A DNA stretch of 13,052 bases from UBA1351 sp964627665 (GTDB lineage Bacteria; Bacillota; Clostridia; Lachnospirales; Vallitaleaceae), in NCBI GenBank assembly GCA_964627665.1, contig CAZVKG010000086.1:1-13052 (forward strand). The letters run 5' to 3'. The translations under genes and the position numbers were made by a program. Positions 13,020 through 13,052 of this stretch are shown one piece after another. Position 1 is the first letter of the stretch, and each line of letters opens with the position of its first letter. Below the pieces are notes generated by a model. That model was not told the origin of the DNA and searched no databases. It was given only the letters and a program-made list of their open reading frames with translations.

Positions 13020-13052
13020 ATGTCAATAATAGTTAAGAATTTAAAAAAATTA
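13020..13052 (+). CDS. Start of a gene cut by the window edge, possibly an ABC transporter ATPase
   Basis: Only 11 codons are visible (MSIIVKNLKKL), preceded by GGAGA at 13011-13015. The string resembles the N-terminal beta strand of ABC ATPases (MxIIVKNLxKxYG-like), but the Walker A motif would lie beyond the edge. If it is an ABC ATPase, it would make a small export or immunity cassette with the secreted protein upstream. Confidence 0.4.
   Translation, partial: MSIIVKNLKKL

Overview
The window looks like a piece of chromosome from a low-GC Gram-positive anaerobe of the Clostridia; the genus is not resolved. The pointers are AT-rich DNA with strong GGAGG-type ribosome binding sites, a TTG-started S-layer-homology (SLH) protein, a clostridial-type AgrB/AgrD pair, and a remnant of a Gly/Arg-rich DUF5320-like protein of the kind common in anaerobes.

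Left part (1-5450). The 3' end of an AlbA_2/AAA_4-type ATP-binding regulator carries an in-frame 12-bp tandem repeat and ends in an intrinsic terminator. A GC-richer, palindrome-packed spacer follows. Next is a 1622-aa protein with its own promoter that joins a DEDD-type exonuclease domain, a RecQ helicase and a UvrD-type helicase in one chain. A strong terminator closes it.

Middle (5451-8482). A reverse-strand DUF5320-like remnant has no usable start but keeps a near-perfect 20-bp palindromic operator-like site. Then come a tocopherol-cyclase-like protein and, 32 bp downstream, an exported SLH plus GH18-type protein, probably one transcription unit.

Right-centre (8541-11300). This is a complete agr-type peptide quorum-sensing locus in an unusual layout. 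A LytTR response regulator (AgrA-like) and a GHKL histidine kinase (AgrC-like) lie on the + strand. A peptide-processing protease (AgrB-like) and a 44-aa AgrD prepeptide, too short for ordinary ORF calling, lie on the - strand and run towards them. The kinase gene and agrD overlap tail to tail by 12 nt inside a 34-bp inverted repeat that is in codon register on both strands, so the proteins end in IPESLE and IPESLK. Upstream of the agrBD promoter, two 13-bp direct repeats 21 bp apart have the geometry of a LytTR operator, suggesting autoinduction.

Right end (11300-13052). First there is a graveyard: a broken IS3-family transposase and a decayed copy of the 5' end of the SLH gene. Three apparently live genes follow: an unknown 100-aa acidic protein, an exported 154-aa protein with a toxin-like WVP...HGGEGW motif and a hydrophobic C-terminus, and the first 11 codons of what may be an ABC-transporter ATPase. 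That the agr circuit controls these genes is only an inference from proximity.
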